Of a stretch of 64,000 nt of DNA, positions 35,788-46,553 are shown piece after piece. Position 1 is the stretch's first letter. Every line of letters starts with the position of its first letter. The notes below the pieces were generated by a model. It was not told where the DNA came from. It did no database searches and saw only the letters and a list, made by a program, of their open reading frames with translations. The stretch lies in contig LNAC01000103.1 in the NCBI GenBank assembly GCA_002007465.1, positions 1,944,565 to 2,008,564 of the forward strand. The letters are read 5' to 3'. The position numbers and the translations under genes are program-made. The DNA is from Ailurus styani (Eukaryota; Chordata; Mammalia; Carnivora; Ailuridae).

Positions 35788-37000
35788 TGAACAGTTTTGA
35801 CCCTTAAATCTTTAAGGCTGTTGAAGGTGGAAGGTCTCATCTTCTGTAACTTCTTCCTGCTGAATGGGGGCATAGAGCTGTCCCTACCTATGGGTCAATA
35901 TTGGTCAGTTGGGAATGTATAGGGAGTTAGGAGATGGAGGCAGCTGAATCTAACACAGTAAAGAAGTATCTCTGTGATTGGTAAGGATCATCTGTCGATG
36001 TGAAGTAAACCAATCACTGAGAGAGAGGAGGACTTCATAGAGCCCCAATTTGGGCACTCATATCTTGTATTGGTCCTGTGTCACTTTTGTGATAATCTGG
36101 AATGTACACTCAACAGTGTGGTTTTTTTTTGTTTGTTTGTTTTTAGATTTTATTTATTTTATTTGACACACAGAGAGAGATTACAAGTAGGCAGAGAGGC
36201 AGGCAGAGAGACAGGGAGAGGAGGAAGCAGGCTCCCTGCTGAGCAGAGAGCCTGATGCGGGCCTCGATCCCAGGACGCTGAGATCATGATCTGAGCCAAA
36301 AGCAGAGGCTTTAACCCACTGAGCCACCCAGGCACCCAACAGTGTGTTTTGATGATTGCACCTGTGCCGCCCTGTGCAGCTGTTAGGACATCTAAGGCCA
36401 TTCTGTTTTGTAGGACAGCTTTGGGCATCTGTGTGACTTCGACATTAAGTAGATTTATTAAAGGCTTCTACATGCCAAATGACATCCTCTAGCCTTACAG
36501 ATGGAGCAAAAATGGGTGTTAAGTGATCATACCATTTTGGGTTCTACTTAGAGCCAGCCATCTGATGCCAGGTCACCTTACCCAATAACCTCTGAACAGT
36601 TATGCTCTATAGAGAAGTATAATGGTTAGGTCCAGGCATAAGGGTAACTAGGTTTAAAGTTTGACAGGTTAAGTATTATTTCGGGCATATCTGTAAGCGT
36701 GGTATTTAGTAAGTCGGCCTCCATCATCCATTGGTGGGCTTTGGTTTCTAAGACACTCTGGACCTGATGTAAAGTCATTACAGTCAGGGACTGTTCCATA
36801 GTGATCTTTGGGGCTTCTTTTATCAGGAGGGCTGTTCTATGCTTAGTTAAGGCCTTTGTTTGCACATCATCCAATCCAATTATAAAGAAAGTGAGGTCAT
36901 CCATTATTTCCACAAGTCTATAGTTAATCTTATGGAGTAGGGTATGCTTCTGGCTTTGGGGGAATTTAATTATCCCAGCCACATAGAATTTGGTCAAGGT
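35788..37000 (-). pseudogene. env: ERV env remnant B, different lineage, SINE-interrupted
   Basis: A second, unrelated Env remnant read on the minus strand. A 123-codon frame at 36626-36997 is probably ectodomain. Then comes an immunosuppressive-domain core LQNRMALDVLTAAQGG (about 36368-36413), and beyond the SINE a VYIPD-type continuation near 36095-36110. The CX6CC motif is lost: the first Cys position is Gly and the codon after the remaining Cys is TGA. A CAN-SINE (36121-36336) splits the gene exactly at this motif. Several other stops occur upstream. The downstream edge is the second polypurine tract, as in an intact env-PPT-LTR order. I infer an ERV different from the one whose LTRs flank the locus. 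Confidence 0.8.
36121..36336 (-). mobile_element. CAN-SINE, mustelid-type, inserted in env remnant B
   Basis: T-run, a GTTTGTTTGTTT variant, AGATTTTATTTATTTTATTTG and the inverted head GAGCCACCCAGGCACC. Target duplication CAACAGTGTG at 36111-36120 and 36337-36346 lies within the env sequence, so the SINE is younger than the ERV. Confidence 0.95.
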
Positions 37001-37012
37001 GATAGTTAAGTT

Positions 37013-38216
37013 GGGGAATTAATCCCATTTTCCAGCTGTTTAAATAATTATGTGTCCATGGGGTTCTGTGATTATCACCACAGAATATTAAGCAAGAAGA
37101 TTGTCTATTTGAGTTACTGTGGTAATTTCTCTGAAGTTTACTTCAAATTGTCTAGCTTAGGTAAACAAACAATGACAATCAAATCTAGAGTTTAACATCC
37201 ACAAAGGTGTGTTATTGCAACATAATTTTTCTCTCTAAAGTAACCCTCATTTCCAGAGATAGCCAAATCAGGAGTAACTTATTTGAAAAACAAGTCCAGT
37301 TTTAACAAACTTGGCCTAATTATTTACATAAGTTCAGCAAGAAGAGTAAGTGATCATATAGATCTTTTTAGAATCTGCTTTGCTGGAACTTCTTGTAAGG
37401 AATCTCTAGGTTGAACTTTCAGTAACCTCTCCAGGCCAGAAGCCAAGCCAAGTACTTGCCATCAGACATTCCTGCAATACCTGTAAATTTGGGCGAATTC
37501 CTCTTCCTGAGGTCCCCAAAGTATCCTGCACCTGCCAGGGGGTGACATTCTTTACTCACCTGGTGAGGCTGCTGGGAACTCTGTAAGCAAGGTGTCAGGC
37601 CAGCAGTTCCAAAGGGCTTGATGGCTCCAAGTTTCATTAAGTCAAACCTTAATTCCTTAAAGCTGTTTGGCCATATCTGAGTTTATGCATGTCTTTCTCG
37701 AATATGACATTCCAGTCAAAGCCTTGGTAAAATAAACAATGTTTCCAATGGTATCCTGTTACAAGGAGAACAGATTCTTTTTTTTTTTTTTTTTAAGATT
37801 TTAGTTATTTATTTGACAGAGAGAGACACAGCGAGAGAGGGAACACAAGCAGGGGGAGTGGGAGAGAGAGAAGAAGGCATCCTGCCAAGCTGGGAGCCTA
37901 ATGCGGGGCTCAATCCCAGGACCCTGGGATCATGACCTGAGCCGAAGGCAGACGCTTAAGGACTGAGCCACCCAGGTACCCCAGGAGAACAGATTCTTAT
38001 CGAACTTATGTAAATGACTAGGATTGCCATAGAAGGAATACTTATTGAGACCTTTTGAGTTTCAGAGGGTTCAGATAGAGAGAAAAGCTGAATGGTTTGA
38101 TTTGTTTACAAAAGAGTATTTTTACATTTCTGTAAATCACAGATATCTTCAGAGAAAGTTTCTTTAGTCTGGAAGAACAAACATTAGAGAACCAGCTATG
38201 TTTCAAAAACAAGAGT
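37013..38216. repeat. Duplicated block 1, first copy
   Basis: 1204 bp, repeated at 38218-39420 after a single N. The only difference I found is the SINE T-run length (17 versus 16). It includes one CAN-SINE and its target duplications. Confidence 0.95.
37779..37982 (-). mobile_element. CAN-SINE in ERV interior (first copy)
   Basis: T17, AAGATTTTAGTTATTTATTTG and the inverted head GAGCCACCCAGGTACCCC. Target duplication AGGAGAACAGATTCT at 37764-37778 and 37983-37997. A short deletion is present before GACTGAGCC in the inverted head. Confidence 0.94.
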
Positions 38217-38217
38217 N

Positions 38218-39420
38218 GGGGAATTAATCCCATTTTCCAGCTGTTTAAATAATTATGTGTCCATGGGGTTCTGTGATTATCACCACAGAATATTAAGCAA
38301 GAAGATTGTCTATTTGAGTTACTGTGGTAATTTCTCTGAAGTTTACTTCAAATTGTCTAGCTTAGGTAAACAAACAATGACAATCAAATCTAGAGTTTAA
38401 CATCCACAAAGGTGTGTTATTGCAACATAATTTTTCTCTCTAAAGTAACCCTCATTTCCAGAGATAGCCAAATCAGGAGTAACTTATTTGAAAAACAAGT
38501 CCAGTTTTAACAAACTTGGCCTAATTATTTACATAAGTTCAGCAAGAAGAGTAAGTGATCATATAGATCTTTTTAGAATCTGCTTTGCTGGAACTTCTTG
38601 TAAGGAATCTCTAGGTTGAACTTTCAGTAACCTCTCCAGGCCAGAAGCCAAGCCAAGTACTTGCCATCAGACATTCCTGCAATACCTGTAAATTTGGGCG
38701 AATTCCTCTTCCTGAGGTCCCCAAAGTATCCTGCACCTGCCAGGGGGTGACATTCTTTACTCACCTGGTGAGGCTGCTGGGAACTCTGTAAGCAAGGTGT
38801 CAGGCCAGCAGTTCCAAAGGGCTTGATGGCTCCAAGTTTCATTAAGTCAAACCTTAATTCCTTAAAGCTGTTTGGCCATATCTGAGTTTATGCATGTCTT
38901 TCTCGAATATGACATTCCAGTCAAAGCCTTGGTAAAATAAACAATGTTTCCAATGGTATCCTGTTACAAGGAGAACAGATTCTTTTTTTTTTTTTTTTAA
39001 GATTTTAGTTATTTATTTGACAGAGAGAGACACAGCGAGAGAGGGAACACAAGCAGGGGGAGTGGGAGAGAGAGAAGAAGGCATCCTGCCAAGCTGGGAG
39101 CCTAATGCGGGGCTCAATCCCAGGACCCTGGGATCATGACCTGAGCCGAAGGCAGACGCTTAAGGACTGAGCCACCCAGGTACCCCAGGAGAACAGATTC
39201 TTATCGAACTTATGTAAATGACTAGGATTGCCATAGAAGGAATACTTATTGAGACCTTTTGAGTTTCAGAGGGTTCAGATAGAGAGAAAAGCTGAATGGT
39301 TTGATTTGTTTACAAAAGAGTATTTTTACATTTCTGTAAATCACAGATATCTTCAGAGAAAGTTTCTTTAGTCTGGAAGAACAAACATTAGAGAACCAGC
39401 TATGTTTCAAAAACAAGAGT
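38218..39420. repeat. Duplicated block 1, second copy
   Basis: 1203 bp matching 37013-38216. It starts right after the N at 38217 and runs on into new sequence at 39421. The identity includes the SINE and both its target duplications, which two independent events would not produce. Most likely an unmerged contig overlap. Confidence 0.95.
38984..39186 (-). mobile_element. CAN-SINE in ERV interior (duplicate copy)
   Basis: Same insertion as at 37779-37982 apart from one T in the tail. The flanks are also identical, so it should be counted once. Confidence 0.94.
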
Positions 39421-40335
39421 CACAACATTATAATCTTTTAGTTCATTTAGTCCCATGTTACTGATTCTAGTTTAGGTTGAATGCAGCTTTATTTAGTTCT
39501 GGACATTCTTACCCATTTCAGCTTTAGGATTTTTAATATATTTAATACCTGTATTTGTCCTAACTCCTTTATATGAACCTCCTTAATGATGAAACTCATT
39601 TTACAAGAGAATTAGAACAATTATAAATGACAAAAGCTCAGAATAGACATGGTTAAAGAGCTGATGAGAGGAGAGTTTACAATATAGCTGGCAAGGAAAT
39701 CAGGTTACTTCTGTGACACATAGCATTTTAATAATTAAAATATCAAGTATGACCTTATTAAAACATTAAAACTTTAAGAATTGGTATAACCTCTAGAATA
39801 GTTTTACCCAACTGTATTTACCCAACTGTAACCTAAGGCTTATAGTTTAGCAGTACTTTCTGAGTAATTTAGCATATGAAGGAAAAAGGCTAAGGAATTA
39901 GAGACTTCATTTACAATTTAAATCTTGAACCCTTATTAAAACCTTAAGAAGTTATAGAGCACATGTCTAAATAGGATTAGGGATGTTAAAGATCTGATAA
40001 AACCAAACACAGAAACTGGTTTTCTGGATAGACAAAGAGAAAACAACTATTTATATTTTTTAATCAAGATCAGACCAACAATTGGAGAAAACTTTGTCCT
40101 TTTGAACAGAGAGAAGGCAGATTTTCATTCTTACATCGGTGTCTTTAAATTCATTTATTTCAGTCTTAGTCAGTCCGGACCACACCTGAAATTAAAAGTT
40201 TTCTCTCCACAGACCTTCTACAACTTTCCTTTGCATTCTGATTTTGTCCCAAGCCATTTTTTCAAAACAACTAGTCTCATTTAGGACAAAATTATCTTCT
40301 TCTACCTTTAACAAAAATGCATTCCCATTCCTTAT
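39182..40335. repeat. Duplicated block 2, first copy
   Basis: 1154 bp identical, as far as I can see, to 40582-41735 (offset 1400). It ends at the N at 40336. Confidence 0.95.
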
Positions 40336-40336
40336 N

Positions 40337-40420
40337 ATCCTGCCAAGCTGGGAGCCTAATGCGGGGCTCAATCCCAGGACCCTGGGATCATGACCTGAGC
40401 CGAAGGCAGACGCTTAAGGA
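40337..40420 (-). repeat. Orphan SINE piece between two Ns
   Basis: 84 bp equal to 39083-39166, the head half of the duplicated SINE, bounded by N at 40336 and 40421. A misplaced short contig. Confidence 0.93.
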
Positions 40421-40421
40421 N

Positions 40422-40580
40422 TTATGTATCCCCTTTTCCACATACAGTTTTTCCTTATTTCCATCAGTCTTATAGTTAGCAGAATTTTGCACTCTTTGAA
40501 ACCTCAGTCTCCAGTGAAGACTAAGGAGTAGCCAACTGTGAACTGCTGTTACACCAGAATTTTTAGATGGCAACTTTGTG
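40422..40580. repeat. Orphan 159-bp piece between two Ns
   Basis: Equal to 41742-41900, bounded by N at 40421 and 40581. A misplaced short contig. Confidence 0.93.
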
Positions 40581-40581
40581 N

Positions 40582-41735
40582 ACCCCAGGAGAACAGATTC
40601 TTATCGAACTTATGTAAATGACTAGGATTGCCATAGAAGGAATACTTATTGAGACCTTTTGAGTTTCAGAGGGTTCAGATAGAGAGAAAAGCTGAATGGT
40701 TTGATTTGTTTACAAAAGAGTATTTTTACATTTCTGTAAATCACAGATATCTTCAGAGAAAGTTTCTTTAGTCTGGAAGAACAAACATTAGAGAACCAGC
40801 TATGTTTCAAAAACAAGAGTCACAACATTATAATCTTTTAGTTCATTTAGTCCCATGTTACTGATTCTAGTTTAGGTTGAATGCAGCTTTATTTAGTTCT
40901 GGACATTCTTACCCATTTCAGCTTTAGGATTTTTAATATATTTAATACCTGTATTTGTCCTAACTCCTTTATATGAACCTCCTTAATGATGAAACTCATT
41001 TTACAAGAGAATTAGAACAATTATAAATGACAAAAGCTCAGAATAGACATGGTTAAAGAGCTGATGAGAGGAGAGTTTACAATATAGCTGGCAAGGAAAT
41101 CAGGTTACTTCTGTGACACATAGCATTTTAATAATTAAAATATCAAGTATGACCTTATTAAAACATTAAAACTTTAAGAATTGGTATAACCTCTAGAATA
41201 GTTTTACCCAACTGTATTTACCCAACTGTAACCTAAGGCTTATAGTTTAGCAGTACTTTCTGAGTAATTTAGCATATGAAGGAAAAAGGCTAAGGAATTA
41301 GAGACTTCATTTACAATTTAAATCTTGAACCCTTATTAAAACCTTAAGAAGTTATAGAGCACATGTCTAAATAGGATTAGGGATGTTAAAGATCTGATAA
41401 AACCAAACACAGAAACTGGTTTTCTGGATAGACAAAGAGAAAACAACTATTTATATTTTTTAATCAAGATCAGACCAACAATTGGAGAAAACTTTGTCCT
41501 TTTGAACAGAGAGAAGGCAGATTTTCATTCTTACATCGGTGTCTTTAAATTCATTTATTTCAGTCTTAGTCAGTCCGGACCACACCTGAAATTAAAAGTT
41601 TTCTCTCCACAGACCTTCTACAACTTTCCTTTGCATTCTGATTTTGTCCCAAGCCATTTTTTCAAAACAACTAGTCTCATTTAGGACAAAATTATCTTCT
41701 TCTACCTTTAACAAAAATGCATTCCCATTCCTTAT
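40582..41735. repeat. Duplicated block 2, second copy
   Basis: Second copy of 39182-40335. It continues into unique sequence at 41736, so it is probably the copy joined to the true downstream sequence. Confidence 0.95.
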
Positions 41736-42300
41736 ATCTTTTTATGTATCCCCTTTTCCACATACAGTTTTTCCTTATTTCCATCAGTCTTATAGTTAGC
41801 AGAATTTTGCACTCTTTGAAACCTCAGTCTCCAGTGAAGACTAAGGAGTAGCCAACTGTGAACTGCTGTTACACCAGAATTTTTAGATGGCAACTTTGTG
41901 AACCAGGTAATACAAGACACTTGTTTATCAACAGATTTACCTATCTTTAGTTTCTTTGCATAAGAAGTCAAAACACAAACCTACATCCAGTACTCAATGC
42001 TTTAGCATTTTTTATCCTATTTGGAGAAGACCTAGATGTCCAATAAATTTAATTTCATTTATCATCCAAACAAAACTTCAAAGTGTTAGGTTACCAAAGA
42101 CTTTGAAAGCACTCTTAACAATTACCATGAAAACTTTGAAGACAGACAATTAACTATCAAGTTATCTTTGTTACCAAATTGCAAGAAATAATATGAGTTT
42201 ATTTGACCTTCAGCAAACCTCCATAGATAAATTTTATATTTAGTGCTGATAACTTTAAAGACATATATATCTTCATTAAACCAACAGACTTAACTTAGTT

Positions 42301-43219
42301 CAAATCCTGAATTATGTTCCACCTGGGCCCACCCCATTTTTAATTTTTATTTGAGACACCGGTGGGGGAATCTGGAACGGGAGCTGTTAGTTAGGTCCAG
42401 GGGGTGTTCTTCTTGCTCTTTGATAGTGAAGAGAGGAGGAGCCGCGGTGCAGGAGGCATTGAGGATGGTCTAGAGGCCAGTTACGCAGGCTGCAGCCAAG
42501 TTGGTGCAGAAACAAGAGAAGGGGGAGACAGGAGAGACATAGTGCTTCCAAAAGGCAGAGAAAGGGTTCCCAGTGTTACAGGAACTCAGTCCTTTCCTGA
42601 ATTTTAAGCATACTATCTAAGACAGTGGGTTTACTGGGTTTCCCAACCATCGTGAATGGTGTCGCAGACAAAGGGTGGGGTTCTTTCAGATGCTGTCCTG
42701 CTTGCGTCCCTCACAGGAACTTAGGAGCATCTTAGCTAAGGTCTATCCGTATAAGCCCCAGACCAGTCTACTCCATGGAGTAGATGACCATTATGCCTTA
42801 TGATGCTCCACGAGACTCAGGGTGCAGCCCACTCAGACTCCGTAGCCGAAGCAGTGGAGCCATGCAGACACACTCATATATTCAGGCATTTTTCAGATTC
42901 ATGCAGGTTGGACACCCCCCTGTGGGGATCCCTGGCTAATGGGAGGTGATCAAGCTCCCCTTCCAGCTCTCTGGATGGGTCTGATTCAGATAGTGGCCCT
43001 GGGGCTTACCTGGTTCGATGGGTGGATCTGGCCAATTGTCCCCAGTCTCCTATCATGGGTCCAGCAGGGCAGAGGTGAGCTGCGGCTGTCCGGGAGAACC
43101 CAGTCCTGGGTCCACCAAAAGCAGCAGGGCGCACTTAAACCCAGGGTAGGAACTCCGTTGCCCTCCACGGCTCATCTCCAGTCCCACACTGGTGGCACAA
43201 TGGGCCAGCATAGTTGGGT
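42301..43219 (-). mobile_element. ERV leader and 5' internal region
   Basis: A GC-richer minus-strand region between the primer site and the interior, in the place of the packaging leader and start of gag. Frames here (42986-43168 minus; 42939-43349 plus) show no recognisable Gag motif such as a zinc knuckle. The plus-strand frames run across the LTR boundary and are chance. Confidence 0.5.
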
Positions 43220-43237
43220 TTCCCAGTCAGGGAACCA
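43220..43237 (-). other. Primer-binding site, tRNA-Glu type
   Basis: The minus strand reads TGGTTCCCTGACTGGGAA, two bases inside the 5' LTR end. It fits the complement of the 3' end of tRNA-Glu, TGGTTCCCTGACCGGGAA from memory, with one mismatch. Position and sequence place the element among Glu-primed class I ERVs. Confidence 0.85.
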
Positions 43238-43239
43238 AA

Positions 43240-43537
43240 TGTTGCGGAAGTTCAGAGGTGACCGAGAAACTCAAGCAGCATGCGGAGAGCTGGGAGAACA
43301 CAGCTTTATTAGCACCACGGGTCCAGTGGAATCGTTTCACAAAGGCTGAGCACCTGGTTACGATTGGGGAGGGTATTTACAAGCAAACTAGGAATTTTTT
43401 TGCAGGGTCTCAGTGCTGATTGGCTCGGGCTTTCCAGCAGGTCTTTATGCGGGAGTGACTTGGCAGGGGAGTGCCAAGTTGTCCTTGAGAGCTCCCCATC
43501 TCAGTGAGTAAGCTATTTTTGGGCCTTTTCTGCCTTA
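43240..43537 (-). repeat. ERV 5' LTR
   Basis: Partner of the LTR at 34673-34977. The minus strand ends CCGCAACA at 43240 next to the primer site. The terminal TG of U3 has decayed (plus strand TTA rather than TCA at 43537) and the TATA-like box is TGTAAATA. AATAAA is kept (43305-43310). CTAG follows at 43538-43541. Confidence 0.92.
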
Positions 43538-43541
43538 CTAG

Positions 43542-45200
43542 ATGAATAGAATCATTATTAGTCTAAGTTCATGAGCTCACAGCCGGTACTGTAGGCTAAG
43601 GTCTGCTCTAGGCTATACTTGTAGATGAATGTACAGGAGTATCACTGGCTTACAGGAATGGCAGGAATGCCAAGAACAGGGAAAGTTCTCCTTCCACTTC
43701 TGGTAAAAGGAATTCTTAGCTCTTAGAGATCTTTTAGACACCTGTGTGTCTTGAACTATCTTTTCAAAAATGGGCCCCTTCAGCCTAAGACCATGTTGTG
43801 GGGACAAAAAGGAAGGTGGGGAGAAAGAAATAAAGAAAAATTGAAAGGAGGGAAGGAAGGGAGGACAAAGGGAGGGAGAGAGGAAAGGAGGAATGGAAGA
43901 AAGAAAAAAAGAAGAAGAAAGGAAAGAGAAGAAAAAGGGAAAGGGAGAAAAAAAAAAACACGTTCTTGCTTGATAAAAGTTCCATGTCAATCTTTCACAA
44001 GCTCTAGAAAAAGGAACACACAAACACAAAGATTTCACTTGACTTTTATGGTTATAAGTGAAGGAAATCTCCTAAGGCAACAAACTGAGTTTTCTTTGAT
44101 AGGATTGATTTTAAAAGAAGCAGCAGCATTGCTGCCAGGCAAAGAGCAGTCATTAGTTAACAGCAAATCACAATACAAGGGCCAGAAAATGTGTGGTGTT
44201 AACCTCTCACATCTCACATTATCAACTGCTGCCACACAAAGGAGAGTTTCCTCTGCCTGAAGTCATGTCTCACAAAGAAATCTTCAGAAAGGGTCATTTT
44301 GGCAGAGTTCCCTAAAAAATTGCAGTCTTCGGGTTTTTTAAACAAAATTGACTACGTCATACATTCTTTTGGGCTTTTTCATAATGTTCTTTTGTGTCTT
44401 ATATCCAAATTGTGAGATGCCAAAGAAAAAGAGAAAGAAAGAAGGGAGGGAGGGAGGAAGAACAAAGGAACTGTAAGAGATTAAAACATTGAAAAGAATG
44501 CAATTGGTAGCAAAGCCATAGAATTAAACAGAAGTTTATCTTTAGGAGTACTGATGTGTTTTAGTAATTATATAAATTAGTAATACATGATACTTATTAA
44601 TAATACAAAATAACTTTTGATACCTTCATTTTTAATATGGATGGTATGTTTTCCTTACATACATGTGAAGTGTTAAAACCCATATTCAGACCTGAGTAAT
44701 TTCTGAAACTCTCCCTGATGACAAAGGGAGTAACTATGTTTTCCATTTGAATTTAATATATTGGAATTACAGCATGTGGAAATATATGCTAATTACACCT
44801 CTGACACTGTATTTTCCATGATGGCCATCAAAAAATTTAGCATCTTTCCAAAATGAAGACTCAGTTACCATTCTGGAAAGACAAGCATAGAGGGTAAAAG
44901 AGTTCTTAATGTTAGTGTTGTCTGCTTTATACGCTTCCACTGGTGAAAGAAGACTATAACACTTCTAATTTATTTCTTTGCAAACCATAATCAGTTAAGC
45001 ACCAGATTACCTTAATTCCACTATTGTAAAAAATCCAGTATTTTTCCATTTTCATTTGTAGCCCTGTAAATCAAGCAGTTAAATCCCAATAGGTTGATAA
45101 TATGTCCTTCTAATTAATGACCTGTGTAAAGTCCCAACCATCATATCTCAGTTTTGTACATGAATATCAGGGTAATTTTCCCAAGCTTTGCTTTACTATA
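43542..45200. other. Sequence with purine-rich tracts
   Basis: A strongly asymmetric purine tract (GGAAGG, GAAAGAAAAA types) spans about 43800-43962, with a smaller one at 44420-44462. Both overlapping frames here (43613-44038 minus and 43751-44260 plus) owe their length to this composition. Nothing else is recognised. Confidence 0.6.
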
Positions 45201-46200
45201 CCTCTGTTCAGCTCAAGAAGCATCATGGTTGAATTACTCCAATATTTCTCTTTAAAATGGCCAGGCCAATTACAATTCCCACCAAGAGTGTATGAGAGTA
45301 ATATATAACATCACACTCCAAAAAAGTTAATCCCAGCCCATTACATCCCTGGGTGCCTCTTTATAACTGAGTAATGAAAGTGGTAAGGTGTTGATTTTTA
45401 CTTTACTTACTTGAATACTGATGATCTTAAGTATCTTTAAAAATGTATTTAATGTGGGATGGGCCCCAGGGGGAAAAATGTATTTAATGGACTTCATATT
45501 ATTCTGTAAATTGTTTTTGTGTAGGCAGTGCCTATTTTTCTATTAGATTATCTGTCTTTCTCATATTGATGTGTAGGAATTCTTCATATTTTCTAGACAT
45601 AGAAACTTAATTTCTATGTCTTAGAAATAACATCTTTCACTGTATGTTTGAGTATTATTTAATCCAGATAATTTTGTACTTTAGAAAGTCTTAAATTCAC
45701 TATACTGGTATCCGTTTTCACCCTACACAATTTTCTGGTTGGGGTATAAATTCTTAGGTTTTGTTTTGTTTTGTCTTAAGGTAAAATAATTTTCCTATAT
45801 TTTGACACTAATGTTTTGCTTCTCATATCTAGCTTATTGATTTTGTTGATTTATTTCTAATTTTCTTTTTCATGTGGTCTGAAATAGAAAATAATTTTAT
45901 ATGTTCACCATATTTGCTTCTGTGATCCAACATTTCTTGTGTGTTTCTGCATTTCTCCATTAATATGAAATGCTGGCTGTCTTATATAACAACTTTCCAT
46001 ATATTCAGAGCTACATTCATGATCTAGTCAATCTATTTCTATATTTTTTTGGGTTATTCCTACAACAGTATTTCTGTGTCTTAATGATTACTTATAATAT
46101 ATCTTGGCATTTTGTAAAACAACGTGGAATTTCTGCTTCTAGTTCTTTTTTATAGTTGCTTTGCTCTGTTCTTATATTATGAATTTTCATGTGAACTTTT
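45200..46200 (-). mobile_element. Degenerate antisense L1
   Basis: ACAATTCCCACCAAGAGTGTATGAGAG, read in two parts, matches antisense L1 ORF2 near its end. Text-like landmarks of mid-ORF2 follow in order (TCAATCTATTTCTATATTTTT near 46028). It is heavily diverged. A 19-bp insertion flanked by 16-bp repeats sits at 45439-45489. Confidence 0.65.
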
Positions 46201-46277
46201 GACTACTTTCATAAGTAATCCTCTTGGGGGGTTGGTGGGAATTGGATTCAATATATAAATTAATTTGGAAAGTATTC

Positions 46278-46553
46278 AGGGGCAACTGGGTAGCTTAGTC
46301 AGTTAAGTGTCTGCCTTCAGTTCAGGTCATGATACTGGGGACCTAAGATTGAGCCCCGCATTGGGCTCCCTGCTCTGCAGGGAGGCTGCTTCATACTCTC
46401 CCTCTGCCTACCCCCACTTGTGCTCTCTTATTCTCTTTCTTTCTGTCAAATAAATAAATAAAATCTTTAAAAAACAAAGAAGAGAGAAACAGAGAGAGAG
46501 AGAAAGGAAGGAAGGAAGGAAGGAAGGAAGGAAGGAAGGAAGGAAGAAAGAAA
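46278..46553 (+). mobile_element. CAN-SINE whose tail became a (GGAA)n microsatellite
   Basis: The copy runs from GGGGCAACTGGGTAGCTTAG to CAAATAAATAAATAAAATC and A tail, after which the tail continues as AGAGAGAAACAGAGAG and (GGAA)n at about 46504-46546. The right target duplication (AAAGGTATTCA, against AAAGTATTCA on the left) comes only after the microsatellite, so the repeat grew within the SINE tail. Confidence 0.9.

Larger units (their letters stand above)
37001..42300 (-). mobile_element. ERV interior without recognisable gag/pol
   Basis: Between env remnant B and the leader region. Segments such as GCCATCAGACATTCCTGCAA and GCTGGGAACTCTGTAAGCAA resemble internal non-coding sequence I recall from class I ERV copies, but I cannot assign a family. 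No protease, reverse transcriptase or integrase motif is seen in the frames available. Frames at 37419-37637/38624-38842 and at 40102-40284/41502-41684 are identical pairs caused by block duplication, not gene families. After removing duplicated blocks only about 2.7 kb of distinct sequence remains, so gag and pol have largely been lost or are too decayed to recognise. Confidence 0.5.
34669..43541 (-). mobile_element. Endogenous retrovirus, class I (gamma-type), mosaic and defective
   Basis: A provirus-like element on the minus strand. It has paired LTRs (right 43240-43537 is the 5' LTR, left 34673-34977 the 3' LTR), a 4-bp CTAG target duplication (34669-34672, 43538-43541), a tRNA-Glu-type primer site and a polypurine tract. 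The interior has two distinct env remnants near the 3' end; I could not recognise gag or pol. Two CAN-SINEs are inserted (36121-36336 and 37779-37982). Blocks at 38217-39420 and 40336-41735 are probable assembly duplications, so the real span is nearer 6.3 kb than 8.9 kb. By eye the LTRs differ at about thirty positions plus indels, implying an old integration. All reading frames found are interrupted. Confidence 0.9.

Noticed and set aside
37419..38842. Two identical 72-codon frames as a gene pair
   Set aside because: They lie in the near-exact duplicated block around N 38217 and represent one sequence.
40102..41684. Two identical 60-codon frames as a gene pair
   Set aside because: Same reason; duplicated block at 39182-40335 and 40582-41735.
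34669..43541. Captured, functional syncytin-like env
   Set aside because: Both env remnants are frameshifted or stopped, remnant A lacks the surface subunit and B has lost its disulfide motif.
43613..44260. Opposite-strand frames of 141 and 169 codons
   Set aside because: Length is caused by a purine-rich tract lacking stops; Lys/Glu/Arg-rich or Phe/Ser/Pro-rich composition with no domain.
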